Positions 45,322 through 54,186 of a stretch of DNA of 64,000 nt are shown here, piece after piece (position 1 is the stretch's first letter; each line of letters starts with the position of its first letter). A model generated the notes under the pieces. The model was given only the letters and a program-made list of their open reading frames with translations. It ran no database searches and had not been told where the DNA came from. A program made the position numbers and the translations under genes. The DNA is from Streptomonospora salina (GTDB lineage Bacteria; Actinomycetota; Actinomycetes; Streptosporangiales; Streptosporangiaceae): NCBI RefSeq assembly GCF_014204715.1, contig NZ_JACHLY010000001.1, positions 4,672,501-4,736,500 on the forward strand. Direction: 5' to 3'.

Positions 45322-45563
45322 CCCGCTCCGGAACCCGACGCGCGCCGCGAGCGTGGCCCGCCGCGGCGCGCAGGGTCAGGGCCCCGCCCGCACACCAGGG
45401 CCGGACGACGGCGGCCCGAACGACCACAGACCCGCCTGCTCGGACCGACCGCGCCACGAACCCGCCTGCGACGGCAGGTTCCGGCGGTCCCCGGTACGGG
45501 ACCGCGCACGTGCGCAGGTCAGGCAAGATGAGTAGGTACGAGAGACACTGAAGGAGAACTCCG

Positions 45564-47312
45564 TTGATCCGCACGCATGACGCCGGCGCCCTGCGCGCCG
45601 AGCATGCAGACGCGACCGTCGTACTGGCCGGGTGGGTCGCGCGCCGCCGCGACCACGGCGGCGTCGTCTTCCTCGACCTCCGCGAAGCCTCGGGCGTCGT
45701 CCAGGTCGTCGTCCGCGAGGACGACCTGGCCCACGACCTGCGCGCCGAATACTGCATCAAGGTGACCGGCAGGGTCCGCGTGCGGCCCGAGGGCAACGAG
45801 AACCCCGAGATCCCCACGGGCGGCGTCGAAGTCGTCGGCGACCGGATCGAGGTCCTCAGCGAATCGGCTCCGCTGCCGTTCCCGCTGGACGGGTCCCAGG
45901 ACGTCGCGGAGGAGACGCGCCTGCGCTACCGCTACCTCGACATGCGCCGGTCGGAAACGGCCTCCGCGCTGCGGGTGCGGTCCCACGCGGGATACGTCGT
46001 GCACGACGTGATGCGCGACCACGGATTCCTCAACGTGGAGACGCCCAACCTCACCCGGTCCACGCCCGAGGGCGCGCGCGACTTCCTGGTCCCGGTGCGG
46101 CTCCAGCCCGGCCACTGGTACGCCCTGCCGCAGTCGCCCCAGTTGTTCAAGCAGCTTCTGATGGTCGGAGGGCTGGAGCGCTACTACCAGATCGCCCGGT
46201 GCTTCCGGGACGAGGATTTCCGAGCCGACCGGCAGCCCGAATTCACCCAGATCGACCTGGAGATGAGCTTCGTCGACCAGGACGACGTCATCGCCGTGGC
46301 CGAAGACCTCGCGTCGCGCTTGTGGCGGGAGGTCCTGGGATACGAGATCCCGACCCCGCTGCCGCGCATGCCGTTCTTCGAAGCCATGGCCCGTTTCGGG
46401 TCCGACAAGCCGGACCTGCGCTTCGGCCAGGAGCTGACGGAGCTGACCGGGTTCTTCGCCGACACCCCGTTCCGGGTGTTCCAGGCGCCCTACGTCGGCG
46501 CGGTGGTCATGCCCGGCGGGGCCTCGCAGACCCGCAAGGAGCTGGACGGCTGGCAGGACTGGGCCAAGTCGCGCGGCGCCAAGGGGCTGGCCTACGTGCT
46601 GATCCAGGAGGACGGCACGCTGAGCGGACCGGTCGCCAAGAACATCTCCGAGGCCGAGGGCGCGGGGCTGCCCGAGGCCGTCGGCGCGCGTGCCGGAGAC
46701 GCCGTCTTCTTCGCCGCCGGGCCCCGGCGCGCATCGCAGGAGCTGCTCGGCGCCGCCCGCTTGGAGATCGGCACTCGTCTGGGCCTCGTCGACACCTCGC
46801 AGTGGTCGTTGCTGTGGGTGGTCGACGCTCCCATGTTCGAGGAGGACGGCAACGGCGGCTGGACCCCTGCGCACCACCCCTTCACCGCACCCAAGCCGGA
46901 ATGGGCCGACTCGTTCGAGCAGGACCCGGCCAACGCTTTGGCGTACGCCTACGACATGGTCTGCAACGGCAGCGAGATCGGCGGCGGATCGGTCCGTATC
47001 CACCGCGCCGAGATGCAGCAGCGTGTCTTCGACACCATCGGAATCACCAAGGAGGCCGCTGAGTCGAAGTTCGGGTTCCTGCTGGAGGCCTTCAAATACG
47101 GACCGCCTCCGCACGCCGGCATCGCTTTCGGCTGGGACCGGATCGTCGCCCATCTGACAGCCGCGGACTCCATCCGCGATGTCATCGCGTTCCCCAAGAC
47201 CGCCTCCGGCGGCGACCCGCTCACCGGCGCGCCCACCGAGATCACCCCGGGCCAGCGCACCGAGGCCGGCATCGACTACGTCCCTGAGGACGAGACGGCC
47301 GGGGAGAAGTAG
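45564..47312 (+). CDS. aspS: Aspartyl-tRNA synthetase
   Basis: 582 residues from TTG 45564, 8 bases after AAGGAG. The N-terminal anticodon-binding OB fold ([22 protein letters not shown]) is followed by the class II core: motif 1 around [20 protein letters not shown], motif 2 [20 protein letters not shown] and motif 3 [15 protein letters not shown]. The bacterial insertion (GAD) domain lies between, near 290-410. Whether the enzyme is discriminating or also charges tRNA-Asn depends on whether the genome has asnS or gatCAB, which cannot be seen here. A strong hairpin follows the stop. Confidence 0.97.
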   Translation: MIRTHDAGALRAEHADATVVLAGWVARRRDHGGVVFLDLREASGVVQVVVREDDLAHDLRAEYCIKVTGRVRVRPEGNENPEIPTGGVEVVGDRIEVLSESAPLPFPLDGSQDVAEETRLRYRYLDMRRSETASALRVRSHAGYVVHDVMRDHGFLNVETPNLTRSTPEGARDFLVPVRLQPGHWYALPQSPQLFKQLLMVGGLERYYQIARCFRDEDFRADRQPEFTQIDLEMSFVDQDDVIAVAEDLASRLWREVLGYEIPTPLPRMPFFEAMARFGSDKPDLRFGQELTELTGFFADTPFRVFQAPYVGAVVMPGGASQTRKELDGWQDWAKSRGAKGLAYVLIQEDGTLSGPVAKNISEAEGAGLPEAVGARAGDAVFFAAGPRRASQELLGAARLEIGTRLGLVDTSQWSLLWVVDAPMFEEDGNGGWTPAHHPFTAPKPEWADSFEQDPANALAYAYDMVCNGSEIGGGSVRIHRAEMQQRVFDTIGITKEAAESKFGFLLEAFKYGPPPHAGIAFGWDRIVAHLTAADSIRDVIAFPKTASGGDPLTGAPTEITPGQRTEAGIDYVPEDETAGEK

Positions 47313-47339
47313 GCGCGGACCCGCCCCACGCAGCACGCA

Positions 47340-47382
47340 GCGGGCCGGTGCGGACGGCGACGGGCCGTCCGCACCGGCCCGC
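47340..47382 (+). terminator. Strong hairpin terminator after aspS
   Basis: GCGGGCCGGTGCGGACGG pairs exactly with its complement (18-bp stem, 7-base loop), 27 bases after the stop. No U-tract. Confidence 0.85.
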
Positions 47383-47531
47383 CTGTGCGGCCGCCGCCCC
47401 CGCCGATCTGGCGCGCGGTATTCGTGGCGTCGAGCGCTCACAGCGGCGAAAACCGCGCGGTAGACGGCCGCCGCCCCGCGCGATCCCCGTTTCAGCGAAC
47501 GCGGCGGGGCGGATAGCCGGCAGGCGCCGCC

Positions 47532-47672
47532 TCACTTCTTTGCGGCGCCGCAGCGTTGGCAGCAGATGTCTTCGTTGTCGGGATTGCTGTAGGAGCAGAG
47601 GCGGCACGTCCAGTTGCGGAGGATGAGCGCGTTCCTGAGGGCCGGGCCCGTGGCGATCGCTGGTTCACGCAT
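47532..47672 (-). CDS. 46-residue RanBP2-like zinc-finger protein
   Basis: A small gene on the minus strand encoding one zinc finger. After a 20-residue head, Trp21, Cys23, Cys26, Asn30, Cys38 and Cys41 follow the RanBP2-type order W-x-C-x2-C-x3-N-xn-C-x2-C, in the stretch WTCRLCSYSNPDNEDICC. Five of the 46 residues are cysteines. The end is GAAKK. No ribosome binding site is seen, but TAAAAT lies 6 bases before the ATG, suggesting a -10 box and a leaderless transcript. RanBP2 fingers bind RNA or ubiquitin in eukaryotes; the role here is unknown. The surrounding DNA, 47673-48051, is unusually AT-rich for the window and holds no other supported gene. Confidence 0.6.
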   Translation of the reverse strand: MREPAIATGPALRNALILRNWTCRLCSYSNPDNEDICCQRCGAAKK

Positions 47673-48051
47673 GACCGAATTTTAAGCCGGACTTTTTCCG
47701 CGTACGGGGGACTGCGAGCTGCCGCGGATGTGTGGCGCAGGCTGTACGCGGACTTTACGCAGTTATGCGCTACCGGTTACGCGTGTGTAACGATTCCCCG
47801 ATTGCCGTGGTTCGGGGGCGCGTGTTTCGCGGTTTTCCCCGCTGTTCGGGCTGCTTTTCGTATTCTTGTGTGCCGAATGGGGTGTAGGGGTGCGGGAGGA
47901 TGAAAGGGACGCGGGGCGGTCCCTGGGCAGGCGTCGGCCACCTGCACGGACGGGCGGTGATCTGGCTAGACTGAGCCGAATCGGATGTCCCCGGGAGGAG
48001 CGCGCGATTGCGCGAAATGGACGTCTGTGACGATATAGGGATGATCTAGTC
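47673..48051. other. AT-richer intergenic region before the SpoIIE phosphatase
   Basis: About 380 bases between divergent genes with runs such as TTTTT and TTTTCG that are scarce elsewhere in the window. It probably holds promoters for both flanking genes. No gene or hairpin is supported. Confidence 0.4.
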
Positions 48052-50085
48052 GTGAACGGTGCAACCGGTTCCACTGACGGCTCCGCAGGAGCCTCGGCGG
48101 CGTCCGAAGGCGAACAGGAACAGGGCCACCGGGCCGGCACCGCCTTCGGCGCGGCCCCGGTCGCCATGCTCGTGGCCGACGGGGCGGCGCGCGTCACGCT
48201 GGCCAACCGCGCCTTCACCGAGTTCACCGGGCGCTCGTCCGAGGACGTGGTCGGCCGCCCCTGGCCGGTGGTACTGGCCGAGGACGCCGACGCGGACTCG
48301 GCCTGGGAACTGCACCGGGCCGCCCGCGGCGGCGCACCGGTGCACCACCGCGCCCTGGTCACCGCGGCCTACGCCGGCCGGCAGCACCGCGTCGTCGCCG
48401 AAGCCCAAGCGCTGCCCGGCGACCGCTCCGCCGCCGAACCCGACGGCGTCGTCGTGGTGTTCCGCGAACCGCTGCGCGAGGAGGAGACCCTCCGCGTCAT
48501 CAGCGAACTGCGTACCGAGAACGCCGATACCGCACTGTGGACCCTGGACCTGCGCACCGGGCGGCTGCACGAACTGTTCGGACCCTCGCCGCTGGGCCGG
48601 CTGCTGGCGGGCGACGCCGGCGGGCTCGACGACATCCTCGCCCGCGTCCACCGCGACGACATCGCCCGCGTCCGCGACGCCATCGAAGCCTCCCACCAGG
48701 GCCGCGACTACGAACAGCGCTTCCGCATGTACGACGACCTCGGCGACGAGCGGTCGCTGCACACCCGCGCCCGCTACGTCTCCGGCGACCACCCCCGGCT
48801 CGTGGGCATCGTCGACGACGTCACCGAACACGTCCAGCTCATCCGCCGGCTGGCCGACCGCCGCCGCATCGAGGCCGCGCAGGGCCGCCAGGTCACCGAC
48901 CTGGCCGCCAAACTCGTCTCCGCGACCACCGTCGAGGAGGTCACCGGGCTGCTCACCGACGAGTTCGTGCCGATCTTCGGCGGCGTCGGCGCCTCGGTCG
49001 TGCTCGTCGAGGAGGGGCGCCTGCGCGCCTCGCCGACCCCGCCGGAGCAGTCGCCGGGCCCCATGGGCACGGGCGACGAAGCCGCATACGACGTCGCCCA
49101 CCCCGTCGGCGCGGTCGTCCAGGACCGCCAGCCGCGCTTTTTCGAAAGCCGCGCCGAACTCCTGGAGCGCTTCCCCGGGGTTGCGGAGTTCCTGCACCGC
49201 ACCAGCGCCCAGTCCTGGGCGACCATCCCCGTCTTCGGCGACCGCCGGGTGGCGCTGGGGGTCTGGCAGGTCGCCTGGGGCGAGTCGCACCACGCCACCC
49301 CCGACGAGCGCGCCCTCATGCTCACCCTCGCCGGACTGGCCGGCCAGGCGCTGCAGCGGGTGCGCCGCCAGCAGGAGGAACTGCAGCTCGCCGACGCCAT
49401 CCAGCGCCGTATGCTGCCGCCCCAGATCTCCCGGTTCGCCGAGTTGAGCATCGCCGTGCGCTACCTGCCCTCCCGCGCGGGCTGGCGGGTCTGCGGCGAC
49501 TTCTACGACGTCATCCGCCTGCCCGGGCGCCGCGTCGGCCTGGTCGTGGGCGACGTCCAGGGACACGGGGTCGAGGCCGCCGCGGCCATGGGCCAGATCC
49601 GCGTCGCGTTCCGCGCCTACGCCAGCAACCAGGTCGACCCCGGCGTGGTCCTGGCCGAGACCAACCGCCTGCTCACCGAGACCGGCGAGATCGTCTTCGC
49701 CACCTGCGGCTACCTCGTCCTCGACCTCGACAGCGGCGAGATGCAGGCAGCCTGGGCCGGTCAGCCGCCCGCCATCGTCGCCACCCCCGACGCCTACGAC
49801 CTGTGGGAACCCGAAACCGGGCCGCCCGTCGGCGTCGACGGCGACAGCAAGTACCCGGTGACCACCCGCCGGCTGATCCCCGGCGACACCCTGCTGATGT
49901 GTTCCGACGGCCTCGTCGAGAGCGCGCAGACGCCCATGGACCAAGGGCTGCGCGCCGTCGGCGAGGACCTGCGGGGACTGGCGACCGACGTCGAGGCGGC
50001 CGCCGGCTCGCTCATCGGCCTCACCCCGGCCGGGCGCGGCGACGACATCGCCCTGCTCATCGTCCGCATGAGCGGCGCCGGCTGA
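48052..50085 (+). CDS. PAS/GAF SpoIIE-family protein phosphatase
   Basis: 677 residues, soluble. The order is a PAS domain (about 25-135, ANRAFTEFTGRSSEDVVGRPW), a second PAS-like domain (about 150-265), a GAF domain (about 285-445) and a PPM/SpoIIE phosphatase domain from about 460. Metal-binding residues are visible: Asp483 in CGDFYDV and Asp501 in VVGDVQGHG, with MCSDGLVESA and GRGDDIALLIV near the end. Such proteins dephosphorylate anti-sigma-factor antagonists in response to signals sensed by PAS/GAF. No anti-sigma kinase or antagonist gene is adjacent. The GTG start has only a weak ribosome binding site. Confidence 0.9.
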   Translation: MNGATGSTDGSAGASAASEGEQEQGHRAGTAFGAAPVAMLVADGAARVTLANRAFTEFTGRSSEDVVGRPWPVVLAEDADADSAWELHRAARGGAPVHHRALVTAAYAGRQHRVVAEAQALPGDRSAAEPDGVVVVFREPLREEETLRVISELRTENADTALWTLDLRTGRLHELFGPSPLGRLLAGDAGGLDDILARVHRDDIARVRDAIEASHQGRDYEQRFRMYDDLGDERSLHTRARYVSGDHPRLVGIVDDVTEHVQLIRRLADRRRIEAAQGRQVTDLAAKLVSATTVEEVTGLLTDEFVPIFGGVGASVVLVEEGRLRASPTPPEQSPGPMGTGDEAAYDVAHPVGAVVQDRQPRFFESRAELLERFPGVAEFLHRTSAQSWATIPVFGDRRVALGVWQVAWGESHHATPDERALMLTLAGLAGQALQRVRRQQEELQLADAIQRRMLPPQISRFAELSIAVRYLPSRAGWRVCGDFYDVIRLPGRRVGLVVGDVQGHGVEAAAAMGQIRVAFRAYASNQVDPGVVLAETNRLLTETGEIVFATCGYLVLDLDSGEMQAAWAGQPPAIVATPDAYDLWEPETGPPVGVDGDSKYPVTTRRLIPGDTLLMCSDGLVESAQTPMDQGLRAVGEDLRGLATDVEAAAGSLIGLTPAGRGDDIALLIVRMSGAG

Positions 50086-50143
50086 GTACCGCCGCCCCGC
50101 GCTCGCCGTGCGCCACCCCGGCTCCCTCGCTTAGGCTGGGAGC

Positions 50144-51502
50144 GTGTCCGAAACACTGTTCGACGACGCCGGCGCCGAAGCCCAGCGCGGCCAGGAACCG
50201 CTTGCGGTGCGCATGCGCCCGCGCACCCTCGACGAAGTCGCCGGCCAGCAGCACCTGCTGGGCGAGGGCAGCCCGCTGCGCCGCCTGGTCGAGGACGACG
50301 CGCCCATGTCGCTGTTCCTCTGGGGCCCGCCCGGCACCGGCAAGACCACCCTGGCCACGGTGGTCAGCCGCGTCACCCGGCGCCGTTTCGTGGAGCTGTC
50401 TGCCGTCAGCGCCGGGGTCAAGGACGTCCGCGCGGTCATCGACGACGCCCGCCGCCAGATGGGAATGCGCGGAACCCGCACCCTGCTGTTCGTCGACGAG
50501 GTCCACCGCTTCAGCAAAACCCAGCAGGACGCGCTGCTGCCCGCCGTGGAGAACCGCTGGGTCAGCTTCATCGGCGCCACCACCGAGAACCCCTTCTTCT
50601 CCGTGATCAACCCGCTGCTGTCGCGGTCGCTGCTGCTGACCCTGAACGCGCTCACCGACGACGACGTCGGCGGCGTCGTCGACGCCGCACTGGGCGACGA
50701 ACGCGGCCTCGGCGGCCGCTACACCCTCGCCTCCGACGCCGCGGAGCAGCTGATCCGCCTCGCCGGCGGCGACGCCCGCCGCTCGCTGACGTACCTGGAG
50801 GCCGCCGCCATGGTGGCCGGTGAGCGCACCGAGATCGGCGTCGCCGACGTCGAGCGCGCCGTCGACCGCCACGCGGTGAGCTACGACCGCACCGGCGACC
50901 AGCACTACGACGTCATCAGCGCTTTCATCAAGAGCATGCGCGGCAGCGACCCCGACGCCGCGCTGCACTACCTGGCCCGCATGATCGAGGCGGGCGAGGA
51001 CCCGCGCTTCATCGCCCGCCGCATCGTCGTGCACGCCAGCGAGGACGTGGGCATGGCCGACCCCACCGCGCTGCAGGCCGCTGTCGCCGCAGCCCAGGCG
51101 GTGGAGCTCATCGGCCTGCCCGAGGCGCGCATCAACCTCGCCCAAGCCGTCGTGCACATCGCCCTGGCGCCCAAGTCCAACGCCGTCATCGGGGCGATCG
51201 ACGCCGCCATGGCCGACGTTCGCCAGGGCCGCGCCGGCCCGGTGCCCGCCCACCTGCGCGACGCCCACTACCAAGGGGCCCGCGACCTCGGCCACGGCGC
51301 CGGCTACGCCTACGCCCACGACTACCCCGGCGGGGTCGCCGCACAGCAGCACGCGCCCGACGCCCTGGTGGGCCGCGACTACTACGTCCCGACCGCCCAC
51401 GGCGCCGAGCGCCGCTTCGGCGAGGTCCTGCACCGCATCAAGGGCGTGCTGCGCGGCGAGTCCGGCGGAGGCCGAGGGGACGAGCCGCCCGCCGAGCGCT
51501 GA
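50144..51502 (+). CDS. rarA: Replication-associated recombination ATPase RarA
   Basis: 452 residues from GTG. AAA+ ATPase of the RarA/MgsA/WRNIP1 family, acting at stalled forks. [24 protein letters not shown] is the conserved N-terminus, Walker A is GPPGTGKTT (about 62-70), Walker [12 protein letters not shown], and sensor 1 [11 protein letters not shown]. The tetramerisation domain shows [23 protein letters not shown] near 269-291. In Streptomyces and relatives it lies upstream of alaS, as here. It is convergent with the kinase gene at 51633. Confidence 0.95.
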   Translation: MSETLFDDAGAEAQRGQEPLAVRMRPRTLDEVAGQQHLLGEGSPLRRLVEDDAPMSLFLWGPPGTGKTTLATVVSRVTRRRFVELSAVSAGVKDVRAVIDDARRQMGMRGTRTLLFVDEVHRFSKTQQDALLPAVENRWVSFIGATTENPFFSVINPLLSRSLLLTLNALTDDDVGGVVDAALGDERGLGGRYTLASDAAEQLIRLAGGDARRSLTYLEAAAMVAGERTEIGVADVERAVDRHAVSYDRTGDQHYDVISAFIKSMRGSDPDAALHYLARMIEAGEDPRFIARRIVVHASEDVGMADPTALQAAVAAAQAVELIGLPEARINLAQAVVHIALAPKSNAVIGAIDAAMADVRQGRAGPVPAHLRDAHYQGARDLGHGAGYAYAHDYPGGVAAQQHAPDALVGRDYYVPTAHGAERRFGEVLHRIKGVLRGESGGGRGDEPPAER

Positions 51503-51632
51503 GGCCCACCGCCGGCCGCGCCGCCGAGCGCACGCCGCACCGCTTCCCGCGAGGCCCGTCGCCACATCGGAAGCGCGCCTCCGGGCGGTGCCCGGGGGAG
51601 CCCGGCCGGCGGCGGCACCGCGGCGCGTCCCG

Positions 51633-53153
51633 CTAGTCCGCCGGCGTCGGGTAGACCTCGACGATGCGGGAGATCTCACGCGGCCCGTCGCCGCCGTCCT
51701 CGGCGAACTCCAGCTCCGCGATCACCGGCTCGCCCCAGGAGAGGTAGTCGATGAACTCCGGGCCGCTCAGGGGGAAGGTGCCGCGGTCGTCCTCGATATA
51801 GCCCGGGCCCGGTACGCAGAACCGGCCGCACAGCACCTCGGTGTCCGCGGTGATGACCGCCTCCCGGACCGCGTCCCCGCCCGCCGGCCGCCACTGCTCG
51901 CTCCAGGCGTCGGGCGCGAGCGTGGCCGCCGGCGTCTCCGGCGCCGACGGGCGGCGCTCCACCCGGGTGTAGGTCCACGGGCCCTCGGCCGGGTTCTCCT
52001 GGTCGGCCGGGTCGAACCGCACGATCGGCGGGCCCTGCTGCGCCTCGGTGGAGGGCGGGGGAGACGACGGCGCGGGCGGGTTCTCCGCCTGCTCGGTACC
52101 GCCGCCGTTCAGCGCCGCATAGGCCGCGTAGCCCCCGCCGCCGATCAGCGCGAGCGCCACCACCGAGCCGCCGGCGACCAGCGCGGCCCGCCCGGCGCCG
52201 CGGCGCCGGTTCGCGCCCAGCCGCACCAGGCGCGGCAGCCGGTCCGGCTCCACGATGCCCCGCCACTCGCGCGTGAGTACCTGTGTGACGGCGGTTCCCT
52301 GCACCGGCGGGGCGTCCGAGCCGCTGACGGCCTCCCAGGCCGCGATCGTGGCGCCCAGGACCTCGCGCACCGTGGGCCGGTCGCGGGGCGCCTCCGACAG
52401 CGCGCGGCGCACGATCGGGCGCATCTCGGCCGGTAGCCCCTCCAGCCACGGGGTCGAGGAGGCGGGAGTCCCCTCGTCCTCGACCGGCGGCCGTCCGCTG
52501 GCGGCGAATACCGCGATCGCCGCCCATGAGAAGACGTCGGACGCCGCCGAGGCGTCACCGCCCTCCAGCCGCTCCGGCGCCGTCCACGCGGCCGCGGTGC
52601 GGCGCAGCAGCTCGCCGTCGCCCGGCAGCGCGCAGTCCAGCAGGCGCGGTCCGCGGCCGCTCAGCAGCACGTTCCCGGGCGTGAGGTCCCCGTAGGCCAC
52701 GTCGTCGCCGTGCAGGGCCGACAGGGCCTCGCCCAGTGCCGCCACGAGTGCGATGAGCCGCCCCCGCCCCAGCGGCCCGTGCTCGCGCACGAACCCGTCC
52801 AGCGCCAGGCCCGCGACATAGGGCATGGCCAGCCACGGGTGCTCGGCCTCGGCGTCGAACGTCACCGGCGGCACGTAGCAGCGCCCGTCGACCCCCGCGA
52901 GCGCCCCGAGGCGGGCCTGCAGGCGCGCGCGATCCTGCGGGTCCTCGACCGGCCACGGGTGCACCACCTTGACCGCCACCAGCTCGCCGTCCGTATCGGC
53001 GGGGTCGACCGCGGCGAAGACGGTACCGGTTCCGCCGGCGCCGAGGCGGCCGATGAGCACGTAGGGACCGACCGCCCCCGGGTCTCCGGGGGCGAGCGGG
53101 GCCAGGTGCGGTGGTACCAGAACGGAGATCTCGCGCTCGGCGGGGCGGCTCAT
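51633..53153 (-). CDS. Atypical membrane Ser/Thr protein kinase
   Basis: 506 residues from ATG 53153 (AGGA 6 bases upstream; ATG 53159 two codons earlier is possible). The kinase domain covers about 28-280: glycine loop GRLGAGGTGTVFAA and lysine in AVKVVH. The catalytic loop reads YGDLTPGNVLL (near 152-162): Asp and Asn are kept, but His-Arg and the Lys of HRDLKPxN are replaced. The DFG position reads DCA. A basic linker, one membrane helix (AALVAGGSVVALALIGGGGYAAY, near 335-357) and an outer domain with paired cysteines (VLCGRFCVPG) follow. It could be a weak kinase or a pseudokinase sensor. Confidence 0.82.
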   Translation of the reverse strand: MSRPAEREISVLVPPHLAPLAPGDPGAVGPYVLIGRLGAGGTGTVFAAVDPADTDGELVAVKVVHPWPVEDPQDRARLQARLGALAGVDGRCYVPPVTFDAEAEHPWLAMPYVAGLALDGFVREHGPLGRGRLIALVAALGEALSALHGDDVAYGDLTPGNVLLSGRGPRLLDCALPGDGELLRRTAAAWTAPERLEGGDASAASDVFSWAAIAVFAASGRPPVEDEGTPASSTPWLEGLPAEMRPIVRRALSEAPRDRPTVREVLGATIAAWEAVSGSDAPPVQGTAVTQVLTREWRGIVEPDRLPRLVRLGANRRRGAGRAALVAGGSVVALALIGGGGYAAYAALNGGGTEQAENPPAPSSPPPSTEAQQGPPIVRFDPADQENPAEGPWTYTRVERRPSAPETPAATLAPDAWSEQWRPAGGDAVREAVITADTEVLCGRFCVPGPGYIEDDRGTFPLSGPEFIDYLSWGEPVIAELEFAEDGGDGPREISRIVEVYPTPAD

Positions 53154-53482
53154 GGGCATCCTGTCTGCACGGGGGGCTGTGCCAACTGCGCCAGCGGATC
53201 GCGTGGCGAAGAATTCGATGCCATGATTCTGCGACATCTCGGGATTTTCGTCGACGTCGGAACGGCGGATGCCCCCTCGGGGTGCCCGGCGCCACACACC
53301 GGGCGCGCACGGGCGCATCCGCCCCGGACGCGATAGGGTCTCCCGTATTCGGATCTCCGCATTCCGTCGGCCCGGAGCCGACCGGTGGTGCCGACGAGGC
53401 CGCTTCCGCCGTGGACGGCCGGGCGAGCCCCCGAATGCCGCCGATGGAGATGCCGCCACCCCGATTCGCCAACGGAGTCCGC
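53154..53482. other. Divergent intergenic region between the kinase and DUF948 genes
   Basis: About 330 bases that must carry promoters for both directions, including that of the DUF948-alaS-mltG operon. I see no clear -35/-10 pair, hairpin or additional gene. Confidence 0.4.
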
Positions 53483-53875
53483 ATGCTGACCGCAGGAGAC
53501 GTAGCAGCGCTCATCGCGGCGGTGGTCTGGACGGTGCTGGTCGCGTTCATGTGCGTGGCCCTGGTGAAGCTCACCAGGCTGCTGTCGGAGACCACGAAGG
53601 TCGTCGCGGAGTTCGGCGAGCGCACCCGCCCCATGCTCGACGACGTCGCCGCGACGGTCGAGCGCACCGGAGCCTCCCTCGACCGGGTCGAGGAGATCAC
53701 CGCCAACGTCGCCACCGCGACCGAAGACGTCTCGACCGTCACCGCGCTGACCCGCTCCACGGTGTCGGGGCCGCTGGTCAAGGCGGCGTCGTTGTCCTAC
53801 GGCGTGCGCAAGGTGCTGGGCCGGCGCCGCGCTCTGGCCCTCGTGCGCAGCCGCCGCAGGAAGGAGCGCCGATGA
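53483..53875 (+). CDS. DUF948 membrane protein
   Basis: 130 residues; GGAG precedes the ATG by 5 bases. One N-terminal membrane helix ([21 protein letters not shown], about 7-27) is followed by a long amphipathic helical part ([38 protein letters not shown]) typical of DUF948. It ends in a very basic tail (RSRRRKERR). The family is regularly found before alaS in actinobacteria; the function is unknown. Its stop overlaps the next start by 4 bases. Confidence 0.88.
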   Translation: MLTAGDVAALIAAVVWTVLVAFMCVALVKLTRLLSETTKVVAEFGERTRPMLDDVAATVERTGASLDRVEEITANVATATEDVSTVTALTRSTVSGPLVKAASLSYGVRKVLGRRRALALVRSRRRKERR

Positions 53876-54186
53876 TCCGCCGACTGGCGTATCTTGTCGC
53901 AGGTGCCGCGCTCGGCGGGTATGTTGTTCACAAGCTCAACCGCACGGCCCGTGCGTGGAGCCCGGCGGGGATCGCCGGCCGCGTCGAGGACCAGGTCGCC
54001 GATTACCGCGCCGTCCTCCGCGAGTTCAACGAGGACGTCCACGACGCGATGCGGCAGCGCGAGGCCGAGCTGCAGGCCCGCTACGACGGCGGCGCCGAGC
54101 CCCCCGCACTGCCCCTCGACACGCCGGGCCGCGCGACCCGACCCCGCGGCGCTATCGACGCCCCCGACACGAAGGACGGCCGCTGA
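53872..54186 (+). CDS. DUF6167-like small membrane-associated protein
   Basis: 104 residues starting [22 protein letters not shown], a short hydrophobic helix with basic flanks. [31 protein letters not shown] follows as a charged helix near 37-67, and then a Pro/Asp-rich tail. Small genes of this form stand between DUF948 and alaS in many actinobacteria. The function is unknown; membrane anchoring is likely. AAGGAG lies 7 bases upstream. The stop overlaps the alaS ATG by one base (TGATG). Confidence 0.8.
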   Translation: MIRRLAYLVAGAALGGYVVHKLNRTARAWSPAGIAGRVEDQVADYRAVLREFNEDVHDAMRQREAELQARYDGGAEPPALPLDTPGRATRPRGAIDAPDTKDGR

